Source: Actinomycetes bacterium
GTDB lineage: Bacteria; Actinomycetota; Actinomycetes; Actinomycetales; Microbacteriaceae
Length of the DNA stretch: 64,000 nt
Assembly: GCA_023386365.1 (NCBI GenBank)
Contig: JAEWJX010000096.1
Location: 1 to 64,000 of the forward strand
Direction: 5' to 3'
The position numbers and the translations under genes are program-made. The notes below the pieces were generated by a model, which was not told the DNA's origin, did not search any database, and saw nothing but the letters and a program-made list of their open reading frames with translations. Positions within the stretch are counted from its first letter, which is position 1, and each line of letters opens with the position of its first letter. Below are positions 1 through 8,377 of the stretch, piece by piece.

Positions 1-70
1 CCCCCTCGCCCCCCGGGGGGGGGGGGCCCCGGCCGCCCCCCCGCCGGCCGCGGCGCCGAGGCGCGCGCGG
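1..70. other. G/C homopolymer edge, probable contig-end artefact
   Basis: The first 70 bases are almost only C and G, with a 12-base G run and several C runs and no codon structure. Normal-looking sequence begins near 71. This is best read as low-quality sequence at a contig end. It matters because genes downstream of the sugar-binding protein (to its left) are cut off here. Confidence 0.7.
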
Positions 71-92
71 GGTTGTCTGGATGGAGCTCACG

Positions 93-1415
93 TCAGCCCT
101 GCTGCGCCCGCGAGTCCGCCCAACGTGCGTTGAGGTCGGCGATGTACGACTCGAAGTCGCCGTCGGCGGCCCCTCGTGCGATGTCGACGAGCTTCTGGCG
201 GTAGATGCTGCCCCAGATGTCGATCTGCGCGCCGTCGGCGATGTTGTTGAACAGCGCCTCCTCGCCCGACGGTGCCGGGGTCAGTTCGATCAGCTCGACG
301 CCCTCCTCGGCGAGGCCGCCCAGGTTGTCGGGCAGCGGCTCGGCGAGCAGCGGCGACACCATGCCCTGCGTCTGGGTGAAGCCGGAGTCCTCGATGAGGA
401 AGTCGATCCACGCCTGCGCGGCCGCCTTCACCTTCGAGTTCTTGTTGATGCCGAGGCTGTAGTCGCCACCGACGACGGCGTACTGGGTGCCGTCGGGCGC
501 GGTGGCCGGGAACGTCATGTAGCCGACGACCGCCGGGTCGATCCCCGCATCCGTGGCCGCCGCCTGCATCTGCGAGATCGACCACGAGCCGAGCGCCATG
601 GTGGCGATCTTGCCGGTCGCGAAGTCGACCTTCGACTGCTCCCAGTTGGTGGTCAGCGGGTCGTCCTCGGTGTAGCCGCCGGCGACCGCGTCGTAGATGA
701 GCTGGTCGATGGCGTAGATGTCCTTGCCTTCCTCCCAGGGCGAGTCGTCCTTCGTCATCGCGTTCTGCGCATCCGGGTCGCCGCTGATGGCGCCGACATT
801 CGACGACCACTGGCTGAGCGGCCAGCCGTCCTTGTAGTTCGTGTACAGCGGGATGGCGTCGGTCTTGTCCTCGATCGCCTTCAGCGCGTCGAGGAAGTCG
901 TCGTGGCTCTTCGGGATCTCGGTGACCCCGGCCGCCTCGAAGACGTCCTTGTTGTAGATGAGGCCGTTGGCGTTGCCGCCGAGCGCGATGCCGTACTGGG
1001 TGCCGTCGAAGCTCTTCGGGGTGAGGAAGCGGTAGTCGGCTTCGAGGTCGGCGGTCTTGCCGAGCGGCTCGAAGAAGTCGGCGAACTGGTCGGGGAAGAC
1101 GCTGTTCGGGATGCCGAGCACGTCTCCGTAGTTGGTGGTCGAGAGGCGGGTGCGCATCTCGCCCTCGTAGTCGGTGATGCCTTCGAACTTGACGGAGGCG
1201 TCCGGGTACTTCTTCGTGAACTCGGCCGCGTACTCGTCGAAGGTGCCGTCCTGGATGAGGTCGGTGCGCCAGGTGACGAAGTTGACTTCGCCGGTGACGT
1301 CTCCGTCGATGCTGTTGGAGCTGTCGTCGCCGCCGGTCGCCGCGCAGGAGCTGAGCAGAAGTGCCGCCGTCGCTGCGCTCGCGACAAGACCGGCGAGGGC
1401 CTTGCGTGATGCCAT
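93..1415 (-). CDS. Sugar ABC transporter substrate-binding lipoprotein
   Basis: This 440-residue extracellular solute-binding protein is of the kind used by CUT1-type carbohydrate importers. It starts with a lipoprotein signal ending in a lipobox (LLLSSC, Cys24), so it should be lipid-anchored outside the membrane. The rest fits family-1 binding proteins, with an early NFVTWRTD strand and a late SYIADLNARW helix. The ATG at 1415 has a GGGAG ribosome site 7 nt upstream. Its promoter holds two LacI-type operators, and the neighbouring LacI regulator and GH38 mannosidase suggest a mannoside ligand, which is inference. The permease genes would be expected to its left, beyond the window edge. Family call sure, ligand uncertain. 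Confidence 0.9.
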   Translation of the reverse strand: MASRKALAGLVASAATAALLLSSCAATGGDDSSNSIDGDVTGEVNFVTWRTDLIQDGTFDEYAAEFTKKYPDASVKFEGITDYEGEMRTRLSTTNYGDVLGIPNSVFPDQFADFFEPLGKTADLEADYRFLTPKSFDGTQYGIALGGNANGLIYNKDVFEAAGVTEIPKSHDDFLDALKAIEDKTDAIPLYTNYKDGWPLSQWSSNVGAISGDPDAQNAMTKDDSPWEEGKDIYAIDQLIYDAVAGGYTEDDPLTTNWEQSKVDFATGKIATMALGSWSISQMQAAATDAGIDPAVVGYMTFPATAPDGTQYAVVGGDYSLGINKNSKVKAAAQAWIDFLIEDSGFTQTQGMVSPLLAEPLPDNLGGLAEEGVELIELTPAPSGEEALFNNIADGAQIDIWGSIYRQKLVDIARGAADGDFESYIADLNARWADSRAQQG

Positions 1416-1489
1416 GTGAATACTCCCTTGTATTGGTCCCCTGGGTGCATGGCGCCGGCATCGACCCGCGCCGTCGGGGGTTGTTTGGG

Positions 1490-1526
1490 AGCGTATGGGC
1501 TAAAACGCTTAATGTAAAGCGCTTTA
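1490..1526 (-). promoter_or_regulatory. Promoter of the sugar-binding protein with two LacI-type operators
   Basis: On the minus strand a -35 TTTACA (1518-1513) is followed after 17 nt by a -10 TACGCT (1495-1490). A perfect 12-bp palindrome TAAAGCGCTTTA (1515-1526) overlaps the -35, and a second, imperfect copy TAAAACGCTTAA (1501-1512) fills the spacer. The central CG and AT-rich flanks are typical of LacI-family operators. The regulator encoded at 1612-2643 is the likely binder, so the transporter should be repressed without sugar. Confidence 0.75.
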
Positions 1527-1535
1527 GCAATATCC

Positions 1536-1579
1536 GCTGGTTGAGTAGCCACGCGCAGCGCGGCGTATCGAAACCCCGC
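1536..1579. repeat. 44-bp dispersed repeat, copy 1
   Basis: This 44-bp stretch is identical, base for base, to 59591-59634. It begins GCTGGTTGAGTAGCC, has a GC-rich centre, and ends CGAAACCCCGC. The ends are partly complementary (GGTT against AACC), so it can fold as an imperfect hairpin. It lies between the sugar-binding gene's promoter and the 3' end of the LacI gene. It looks like a REP-type intergenic element. Confidence 0.8.
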
Positions 1580-1611
1580 CGAGCAGCACGACCGCATCCG
1601 GCGGGCGTTCC

Positions 1612-2643
1612 TCAGCCCGTCGGCGCCGCGCTCGACCCGCGCGCCCGCAGCTGCGGCGTCGAGTCGAGGAACGTCGCCGGCTCCGCACCTTCGACGACGT
1701 CGAACAGCCGCCGCGCCACATGCGAGCCGAATGCGACGACGTCGTGGCTGAGGGCGGTGAGTTTCGGGAACGTGTGCTCGCACAGCACCGAGTCGTCCCA
1801 GGCGACGATCGACAGGTCGGCCGGCACCGACATCCCGGCTTCCATCGCCACCGTGAGGCCGGCGACCGCCATCACGTCGTTGTCGTAGATGAGGGCGGTG
1901 GGGCGTGCGGATGCGGCGAGCGCGTCGCGCGTGGCGCGGGCTCCCGCCTCGGGCGTGTAGTCGGTGCGGAACACGCTCGGCTCGAGCCCGAGTTCCGCCA
2001 TCTCGTCGGTGAACGCGTCGTCGCGGATGCGGGTGTGGGTGAGTTCGGTGAGGCCGGCGACGCGGCCGATCCGCCGGTGGCCGAGGCCTGCGAGGTGCCG
2101 CACCGCTTCGCGCATGGAGGCGGCGTCATCCGTCCACACGCTGGTGAGCCCGGCGGCGACGCTCGGGTCGCCGACGACGACGGTCGGCATCCCGGCCATC
2201 GCCGCCACCCGGGGGTCGTCGTCGACCAGGTCGGTGAGGATGACGCCGTCGACCCGGCGGGTTCGGCGCCACGTGGTGAGGGTGGCGAGCTGGTCGTCGA
2301 CGGTCGGCACCACCTGCAGCAGCAGGCTGTAGCCACGTTTGGAGAGTTCGATCTCGAGGCCGGCGAAGAACTCCATGTAGAAGGATTCGACGCCCAGATT
2401 GTGGGGGTCACGGGCGAGCACCAGTCCGAAGGTCTCGGTCTTCGCCTCCGCGAGGGAGCGGGCGGCGTTCGACGGCGCCCACCCGAGTTCGTCGGCGACC
2501 CGCAGCACGCGTTCGCGGGTCTCCTCCGACACGCCTTTGCGCCCGTTGAGCGCGAACGACACCGCGCCGATGGAGACGCCCGCGCGTTCGGCGATGTCAC
2601 TGATGGTGACTCTGCCGCTCGGCGCCCGCCGCGATGTGCTCAC
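1612..2643 (-). CDS. LacI-family transcriptional regulator of the mannoside island
   Basis: This 343-residue repressor has an N-terminal LacI helix-turn-helix (VTISDIAERAGVSIGAVSFA, about residues 11-30) and a periplasmic-binding-like sensor domain ending in the usual asymmetric C-terminal region. The start is GTG at 2643, not the in-frame ATG at 2712, because TATCGT sits exactly 6 nt upstream of the GTG, the leaderless layout seen throughout this window. It is divergent from the alpha-mannosidase and lies next to the binding-protein promoter that carries two LacI-type operators. It probably controls both. The effector sugar cannot be read from sequence. Confidence 0.9.
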   Translation of the reverse strand: MSTSRRAPSGRVTISDIAERAGVSIGAVSFALNGRKGVSEETRERVLRVADELGWAPSNAARSLAEAKTETFGLVLARDPHNLGVESFYMEFFAGLEIELSKRGYSLLLQVVPTVDDQLATLTTWRRTRRVDGVILTDLVDDDPRVAAMAGMPTVVVGDPSVAAGLTSVWTDDAASMREAVRHLAGLGHRRIGRVAGLTELTHTRIRDDAFTDEMAELGLEPSVFRTDYTPEAGARATRDALAASARPTALIYDNDVMAVAGLTVAMEAGMSVPADLSIVAWDDSVLCEHTFPKLTALSHDVVAFGSHVARRLFDVVEGAEPATFLDSTPQLRARGSSAAPTG

Positions 2644-2693
2644 GAGGGAACGATAGTCCGGCCATAGACTCGAACAGCGCGCGAAGGAGGGGC
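2644..2693. promoter_or_regulatory. Divergent promoter region of LacI regulator and alpha-mannosidase
   Basis: Minus strand: TATCGT (2655-2650) lies 6 nt before the regulator's GTG. Plus strand: TAGACT (2665-2670) is a candidate -10 for the mannosidase, followed by a strong GAAGGAGG ribosome site (2682-2689) 6 nt before its ATG at 2696. No TAAA-N-CG-type operator like those at 1501-1526 is visible here. Confidence 0.55.
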
Positions 2694-2695
2694 CG

Positions 2696-5638
2696 ATGTC
2701 GAACTTCCTCACGTTCCTCTACGGTCTGCGCGCGGAGCAGCCGACGCAGTACCGGCGTCTCGCCCGCATCCGCCGCCGCATCTACACGACGGTCGCGCCG
2801 CTGCAGGCCGAGATCGTGCGCTCCCCCGAGCCGACCCCGTTCGCCGAGCTCGACCACGCGGCGTTCACCCGCATCCTGCCGGGCACCGCGTGGGGCAAGA
2901 TCTTCGACTGCGCGTGGCTGCGTCTCACCGGTGAGGTGCCGTCGGATGCGGATGCGGCGGGCGCGTTCGTGATGCTCGGCATCCGCGGCGAGGGGCTGGT
3001 GGTGGATGCGACGGGAACCCCCGTCGATTCGGTGAGCACCGTGTTCCAGCAGGCCGACCTGCCGCACTCGGGCGGGAGGTTCCGGCCGGTGGGCGACGCC
3101 CTCGAGCCGGGCGCGAAGGTGGAGCTGTTCGCCGATGTCGCCTACAACGGCTTCATCCTGTACGAGGTGGGCCGCGCTGTCTTCCACGGCGCGCACCTCG
3201 CCACCCGCGACGACACCGCGTTCGGTCTCTTCTACGACTACCTGACCCTGGTGGTGCTCGCCGGGCACACCGACGACGCCGAGCTCGCCACCGAGCTGCG
3301 TGCAGCCCTCGACGGCGCCTGGCAGCTGTTCCAGGCGGGCGACCTCGACGCCGCCCGCGATGCGCTCGCCGGCCCGCTCGCCACGCCCAGCGCATCCGAC
3401 TTCGTGTACCGGGCGGTGGGCCACGGGCACCTCGACATGGCGTGGCTGTGGCCGCTGCGGGAGACCCGCCGCAAGGCGGCCCGCACCTACACGCGGGCGC
3501 TGAACGCGATCGAGCGCCGCCCCGACTACATCTACGGCACCAGTCAGCCGCAGCAGATGGCGTGGATGAAGGAACTCCAGCCCGCCCTCTACGAACGAAT
3601 GAAACGGGCGGTCGCCGACGGGCGGATGGAGCTGCAGGGTTCGTTCTGGGTGGAACCCGACACGAACCTGCCCTCGGGGGAGTCGTTGGTACGGCAGGCG
3701 TTGGTGGGCCGGCGGTTCCTGCAGCAGGAGTTCGGGCTCACCGACGAGCAGCTGCGGATGTGCTGGCTGCCCGACACGTTCGGCTACAACGGCAACCTGC
3801 CGCAGATCCTGAAGAAGAGCGGGATGGACTGGTTCCAGACCATCAAGCTCGCCTGGAACAAGGTCAACACGTTCCCGCACCGCACCTTCCACTGGGAGGG
3901 CATCGACGGCTCCAGCGTGCTCGTGCACATGCCGCCGGAGGGCGACTACAACTCGCGCGGCGCGGCCGACGGTCTGCTGAAGGGGCTCGCCCAATACCCC
4001 GAGCGCGACCTCGGCACCGCGCTCCTCGTCTACGGGTCGGGCGATGGCGGCGGCGGGCCGGGCGAGATCCACCACGAGGTGACCGCCCGCGAGCACGGCC
4101 GCGACGGCGCCGGAATCCGCGGCCTTCCGCGCATCGAGCCCTCCCCCGCATCCGCGTTCTTCCGCGACCTCGAGACCCGCGACATCGCCCACACGCACCG
4201 CGGCGAGCTGTACCTCGAAGCGCACCAGGGCACCTACACGACGCAGGGCGCCATCAAGAGGCATAACCGCATCGTCGAGCGGATGCTGCACGAGGTGGAG
4301 GCGCTGTCGGTGATCGCCGACCAGGACACGCGTGCGGCTCTCGTGCAGCCGTGGCGCGAGGTGCTGCTGAACCAGTTCCACGACATCATCCCGGGTTCGT
4401 CGATCGAACGCGTCAACCGCGAAGCCGTCGAGACGTACACGCGCATCGAGCGCGAGCTGCGCACCCTCACCCGCGACCTCACCGAGGAGCTCACCGCCGG
4501 CGACGCCCTCGCCGCCGTGAACCTCACCAGCTTCCCCCGCGACGAGCACGTGTCGGTCGACGGCCGCTGGTTCCACGCGCAGGTCGAGCCGTACGCGACC
4601 GCGGTGCTGGAGGCGGCGCCCGGCCCGTTCGGGCTGGCGACCGCAGGTCCCATGATGACGAACGGCCTCATCACCCTCCGCTTCGACGGCCGCGGCGAGA
4701 TCGTCTCCTGCACGGATGCGAGGGGCGCCGAGCATGCGGGCGGCGGCCTGAACCGTCTGGTCGTCCACCGCGACCCGTACCAGTGGCCGTTCGACGCGTG
4801 GGACATCGACCAGCGCTACGTGAACCGCCGCGCGCGCCGCCTGCGGCTGGCGGCCACGTCGACCCACGTCGACGGGCCGGTCGTGGTGCGCACCCAGACG
4901 CTGCGCGGGCCGCGGGTGGAGGTGCGGCAGCGCATCATCCTCGAGGCCGGGTCGGAGCTGGTGCGTATCGAGAACGAGGTCGACTGGCACGCCAGCCACC
5001 GGATGCTGCGGGCCGAGTTCCGCCCCCGCCATTTCGGCGCCGAAGCGATCAGCGAGATCCAGTTCGGACACATCGCCCGGCCCACCACCGAGAACGACAG
5101 CGTCGAGAGGGCCCAGTTCGAGACCTGCGCCCACAAGTGGATCGCGGTGCAGGATGCGGATGCCGGCTTCGCGCTGCTCAACGACTCCAAGTACGGGCAC
5201 CGCGCCAAGAACGGGCTGCTGTCGCTGAACCTGCTGCGCTCCCCCACGTTCCCCGACCGCACCGCCGACCGCGGCACCCACCAGTTCACGTACGCGTTCC
5301 GGCCGTTCGCTGCGGGCGACCTCACGCCGGTGATCCGCGACGGCTACCGCCTCAACAACCCGCTCCACACCTCCCGCGGGGTGCACTTCGCGAGCCTCAT
5401 CTCCGCCTCCGAGCCGGGTGTCGTCGTCGAGACGGTGAAGCGCGCCGAAGACGGCGACGGCGTCGTGGTGCGACTGTACGAGTCGCTGGGGCGGGCGACC
5501 ACCGCATCCGTCACCACCCGCATCCCGCACCGCGAAGCCCACGAGACCGACCTGCTGGAGCGGCCCCTCGCATCCGCCGACCTCGCGGAGCTGACCTTCA
5601 CCCCGTTCGAGATCAAGACCCTGCTGCTGGAGCCGTGA
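2696..5638 (+). CDS. Alpha-mannosidase, glycoside hydrolase family 38
   Basis: The 980-residue enzyme should cleave terminal alpha-mannose from oligosaccharides or glycans. The zinc-binding HGHLDMAWLWP motif is at residues 243-253, and the catalytic nucleophile lies in WLPDTFGYNGNLPQ (Asp360). The N-terminal 240 residues match the beta-sandwich lead-in of bacterial GH38 enzymes, and the length fits the family. There is no signal peptide, so it should act in the cytoplasm on imported substrate. The ATG at 2696 follows GAAGGAGG. The sugar symporter starts 2 nt after its stop, which indicates an operon. Confidence 0.95.
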   Translation: MSNFLTFLYGLRAEQPTQYRRLARIRRRIYTTVAPLQAEIVRSPEPTPFAELDHAAFTRILPGTAWGKIFDCAWLRLTGEVPSDADAAGAFVMLGIRGEGLVVDATGTPVDSVSTVFQQADLPHSGGRFRPVGDALEPGAKVELFADVAYNGFILYEVGRAVFHGAHLATRDDTAFGLFYDYLTLVVLAGHTDDAELATELRAALDGAWQLFQAGDLDAARDALAGPLATPSASDFVYRAVGHGHLDMAWLWPLRETRRKAARTYTRALNAIERRPDYIYGTSQPQQMAWMKELQPALYERMKRAVADGRMELQGSFWVEPDTNLPSGESLVRQALVGRRFLQQEFGLTDEQLRMCWLPDTFGYNGNLPQILKKSGMDWFQTIKLAWNKVNTFPHRTFHWEGIDGSSVLVHMPPEGDYNSRGAADGLLKGLAQYPERDLGTALLVYGSGDGGGGPGEIHHEVTAREHGRDGAGIRGLPRIEPSPASAFFRDLETRDIAHTHRGELYLEAHQGTYTTQGAIKRHNRIVERMLHEVEALSVIADQDTRAALVQPWREVLLNQFHDIIPGSSIERVNREAVETYTRIERELRTLTRDLTEELTAGDALAAVNLTSFPRDEHVSVDGRWFHAQVEPYATAVLEAAPGPFGLATAGPMMTNGLITLRFDGRGEIVSCTDARGAEHAGGGLNRLVVHRDPYQWPFDAWDIDQRYVNRRARRLRLAATSTHVDGPVVVRTQTLRGPRVEVRQRIILEAGSELVRIENEVDWHASHRMLRAEFRPRHFGAEAISEIQFGHIARPTTENDSVERAQFETCAHKWIAVQDADAGFALLNDSKYGHRAKNGLLSLNLLRSPTFPDRTADRGTHQFTYAFRPFAAGDLTPVIRDGYRLNNPLHTSRGVHFASLISASEPGVVVETVKRAEDGDGVVVRLYESLGRATTASVTTRIPHREAHETDLLERPLASADLAELTFTPFEIKTLLLEP

Positions 5639-5640
5639 CG

Positions 5641-6975
5641 ATGAGCGCACCGGAGCGCACCACCGAACGCGACGTGCCGCTGCGCACCCAGTCGCTCGCG
5701 ATCGTCACCGCCGGGTTCGGGCAGAACCTGGTGCTCACCACCGTCACCACGTTCGTGCTCGTCTACCTGCTGCAGTACGCCGGCATCTCCAGCGCCGGCA
5801 TGGCGGTCGTCACGGCGATCATCACGGTGGCGAAGATCGCCGACGCCATCTTCGACCCGGTGATGGGCGCCATCATCGACATGACCCGCAGCCGGTGGGG
5901 CAAACTGCGGCCCTACATCCTGTTCTCGGCGGCACCGATCGCCGCCCTCACGGCCCTCATGTTCTCGGTGCCCGATGTCGACGAGCCCCTGCAGCTCGTG
6001 TACTTCGGCATCGTGTACCTGCTGTGGGGCTTCGCCTACACGGTGTGCGATGTGCCGTTCTGGGGGCTCATCGGGTCGGCGTTCGCGGAACCCGCCCGAC
6101 GCACCCGCGTGATCTCGAACGTGCGGGCGTTCGGCGCCATCTCGCTCGGGCTGGCGACCCTCGGGATGCCGTGGCTGGCGCGGGCGCTGTCCGGCGGCGG
6201 CGACACCACCGGCCAGGGCTGGTCGTATGCGGTGCTGCTGATCTCGGTGATCGGCATGGGAATGTTCCTGCTCGCGTTCTTCTTCACCCGGGAACGCCCG
6301 TCGGCGCTCGCGCAGGGGCGGCTCACGTTCCGGCAGCTCGGCGGCACCCTCATCCGCAACACCCCGCTGCTGATGGTGCTGCTCGGGTCGGTGCTCGGCT
6401 TCGGCCGCTACATCGTGCAGGCGGGTGGGGCCGTGTTCGTGGTGGTCGCGTACGGCGACGAAGGCCTGTTCACCCTCATCGGGGCGGCGATCATCGCCGG
6501 GATGGTGCTGTCGTCGTTCACCGCACCGCTGCTGCTGCGGTGGATGAGCGGGCGCACCCTCATCGTCGGCTCGTCGGTGATCGGGGCGGTGCTGTACGTG
6601 GCGATGTACCTCGTCGGGTTCGAGAACATCGCCTGGATCCTGGTGTTCATCTTCCTCACAGGACTCACCCTGGGAGTCTTCCTGGTGGTGCAGGCGACGA
6701 TGATCGCGGATGCGGTGGACGACGTGGAGCGCCGCACCGGCGTGCGCAACGACGGCATCTCGTTCGCGACGCTCACCTTCGTGTCGAAGATCATGAGCGC
6801 CCTCGCGGTGCTCGTGTTCGGCCTGTTCGTGGTGGCGGCCGGCTACGAGTCGGGCACCCCGGTGACGCCCGAGATGCAGAACACCGTCTTCATCTCGATC
6901 ACCCTCGTGCCGGCGCTGTCCTGCCTCGTCTCCGCGGTGCCGTTCCTGTTCTACCGGCTCGGCGGGCGCCCCTAG
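5641..6975 (+). CDS. GPH-family (MelB-like) sugar:cation symporter
   Basis: This 444-residue integral membrane protein has about 12 predicted helices. It carries the GPH signature DAIFDPVMGAIIDMTRSRWG followed by KLRPYIL near residues 65-90, where the conserved aspartates and arginine help cation-coupled transport. Other helix blocks such as LLWGFAYTVCDVPFWGLIG fit the family. The ATG at 5641 sits 2 nt after the mannosidase stop, so the two are co-transcribed and probably import and hydrolyse the same mannoside. Its stop shares the bases CTAG with the stop of the convergent epimerase gene. The exact substrate is unknown. Confidence 0.9.
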   Translation: MSAPERTTERDVPLRTQSLAIVTAGFGQNLVLTTVTTFVLVYLLQYAGISSAGMAVVTAIITVAKIADAIFDPVMGAIIDMTRSRWGKLRPYILFSAAPIAALTALMFSVPDVDEPLQLVYFGIVYLLWGFAYTVCDVPFWGLIGSAFAEPARRTRVISNVRAFGAISLGLATLGMPWLARALSGGGDTTGQGWSYAVLLISVIGMGMFLLAFFFTRERPSALAQGRLTFRQLGGTLIRNTPLLMVLLGSVLGFGRYIVQAGGAVFVVVAYGDEGLFTLIGAAIIAGMVLSSFTAPLLLRWMSGRTLIVGSSVIGAVLYVAMYLVGFENIAWILVFIFLTGLTLGVFLVVQATMIADAVDDVERRTGVRNDGISFATLTFVSKIMSALAVLVFGLFVVAAGYESGTPVTPEMQNTVFISITLVPALSCLVSAVPFLFYRLGGRP

Positions 6976-7811
6976 CTTCGCCAGGTGTGCTGCGGGTCGT
7001 AGCCGAGCACCTCGCGCGCGTGGTCGATGCCGAGCAGCGTCTCGTGTTCTCCGAGCTCGCGCGTCACCACCACATCCGGGAAATATTCGGCCATGAGGGA
7101 CGCGCTGGAGCGTTCCATGACGGTGTCGGCGGCGGCGATGATGAAGCGGTCGAAGCCGGGGTTCGCGGCCTGCAGCGCCAGGTCGATGGCCTGGGCACCG
7201 TCGCGGGCGTCGATGTAGCCCCACAGGTTCCACTTGCGTTTCGCGGGGTCGTCCTGGAAGTCGGGGAACGCGGCGTAGTCCTCCGGCACCATCACGTTCG
7301 AGAACCGCAGCGCGGTGATTGACAGGTCCGGATCCCAGCGCACCACCTTGCGCGCCAGTTCTTCTTCGAGGTGCTTGGTGAGCGAGTACACGGATTCGGG
7401 TCGGGTGTCGTACTGCTCGTCGACGGGTGCGTAGGGCGGCGGGGTGTCGAACGGGAGCCCGAGCACGGTCTCGCTGGATGCGGTGACGATGCGACGGATG
7501 CCGGCCCGCCGCGCCGCCTGCACCACGTGGAAGGTGGCGAGCATGTTGTTCTGGAAGGTGGCGATGTCGGTTTCGAGGCCGGGTGCGGGGATGGCGCCGA
7601 GGTGCACGACGCCGTCGAGCCCGTGGTGGCGTTCGTCGATGGCGCTCAGCGCGTCGACGACGGCGCCGTAGTCGGTGAGGTCGAGGCGGGTGAAGCCGTC
7701 GCGGCGCGGGCCGGCGATGTCGAGGGCGACGACGTCGTGCCCTCGTTCCCGCAGTTCCGTCTCGACGACGCGACCGAGTTTTCCGTTGGCTCCCGTGAGT
7801 GCGATGCGCAT
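6972..7811 (-). CDS. NAD(P)-dependent epimerase/dehydratase (extended SDR)
   Basis: This 279-residue protein begins with the Rossmann motif TGANGKLG and has the SDR active site Tyr-x-x-x-Lys in VYSLTKHLEEE. The segment NLWGYIDARDGAQA is typical of sugar dehydrogenases and epimerases acting on hexoses or uronates. The ATG at 7811 is preferred over an upstream one because the Rossmann strand begins directly after it. It converges on the symporter gene, sharing four bases at the stops. It may process a sugar released by the island, but no specific substrate is supported. Confidence 0.85.
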   Translation of the reverse strand: MRIALTGANGKLGRVVETELRERGHDVVALDIAGPRRDGFTRLDLTDYGAVVDALSAIDERHHGLDGVVHLGAIPAPGLETDIATFQNNMLATFHVVQAARRAGIRRIVTASSETVLGLPFDTPPPYAPVDEQYDTRPESVYSLTKHLEEELARKVVRWDPDLSITALRFSNVMVPEDYAAFPDFQDDPAKRKWNLWGYIDARDGAQAIDLALQAANPGFDRFIIAAADTVMERSSASLMAEYFPDVVVTRELGEHETLLGIDHAREVLGYDPQHTWRS

Positions 7812-7829
7812 GTCACCAGTCTCCACCCG

Positions 7830-7897
7830 CGAGCGCTACCGAAACTGGCGACGGCTACCGGCGTGCGGGCCGCGTTGGCCGGTTTCGGTAGCGCTCG
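7830..7897. repeat. Inverted repeat with 16-bp perfect arms
   Basis: CGAGCGCTACCGAAAC (7830-7845) is the exact reverse complement of 7882-7897, with 36 nt between. It lies just downstream of the marR stop (reading left) and just upstream of the epimerase start. It could end the exporter-marR transcript, although no T run follows, or it could be a dispersed hairpin element. Confidence 0.7.
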
Positions 7898-7911
7898 GGG
7901 AAGGCGGGAGG

Positions 7912-8367
7912 TCAGGAGGCGGGCGTCTCGCCGACGGCGAGCGCGTGCAGCAGCTCGGTGAGCTTCTCGATGGTGTCGATCGGCCAGTCGTCGAGCACCT
8001 CAGTGAGGCGTCCCTCGTACGGCTGGCGGGCGCGTTGGATGCGGGCGCGACCCTCGTCGGTGACAGTGATCAGCTTGATGCGGCCGTCCGCCGCATCCGT
8101 CGTGCGCTCGACGAGACCCAGGTCTTCGAGCTCGGAGACACTGCGGCTCACCTGCCCCTTGTCGGCGGCCATCCGCTCGGCGAGGCCCGAGACGGTGATC
8201 GAGTCGAGCCGCTGGATGGTCGACAGCACCTTGTAGGTGCCGGGCAGCATCCCAGGGCTCACCGACTCGGCCGCCTGGGCGTAGACGCGACGGAATTCGC
8301 CCATCAGCTCGCCGAAGGCGCCCTCGAGTCCGAGGACGGCCTTCTGGCGAGCTGTCTGGTCGGTCAT
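7912..8367 (-). CDS. MarR-family transcriptional regulator
   Basis: This 151-residue winged-helix regulator shows the MarR core: SGLAERMAADKGQVSRSVSE as recognition region, then GLVERTTDAADGR and IKLITVTDEGRA as the wing. The start ATG at 8367 lies after the exporter stop. An alternative ATG at 8412 would overlap the exporter by 35 nt and add a tail not expected for MarR proteins. TAGGTT, beginning with the exporter's TAG stop, lies 7 nt upstream, so a second, internal leaderless promoter is possible. It is the likely binder of the GTTGAC-N4-GTCAAC operators upstream of the exporter, which gives autoregulation. Confidence 0.92.
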   Translation of the reverse strand: MTDQTARQKAVLGLEGAFGELMGEFRRVYAQAAESVSPGMLPGTYKVLSTIQRLDSITVSGLAERMAADKGQVSRSVSELEDLGLVERTTDAADGRIKLITVTDEGRARIQRARQPYEGRLTEVLDDWPIDTIEKLTELLHALAVGETPAS

Positions 8368-8377
8368 CTGTCTGAAC

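Noticed and set aside
2597..5650. 1017-codon frame antisense to the alpha-mannosidase
   Set aside because: It covers the mannosidase exactly and is composed of Arg, Gly and Val runs without motifs. The plus strand has intact GH38 catalytic motifs.
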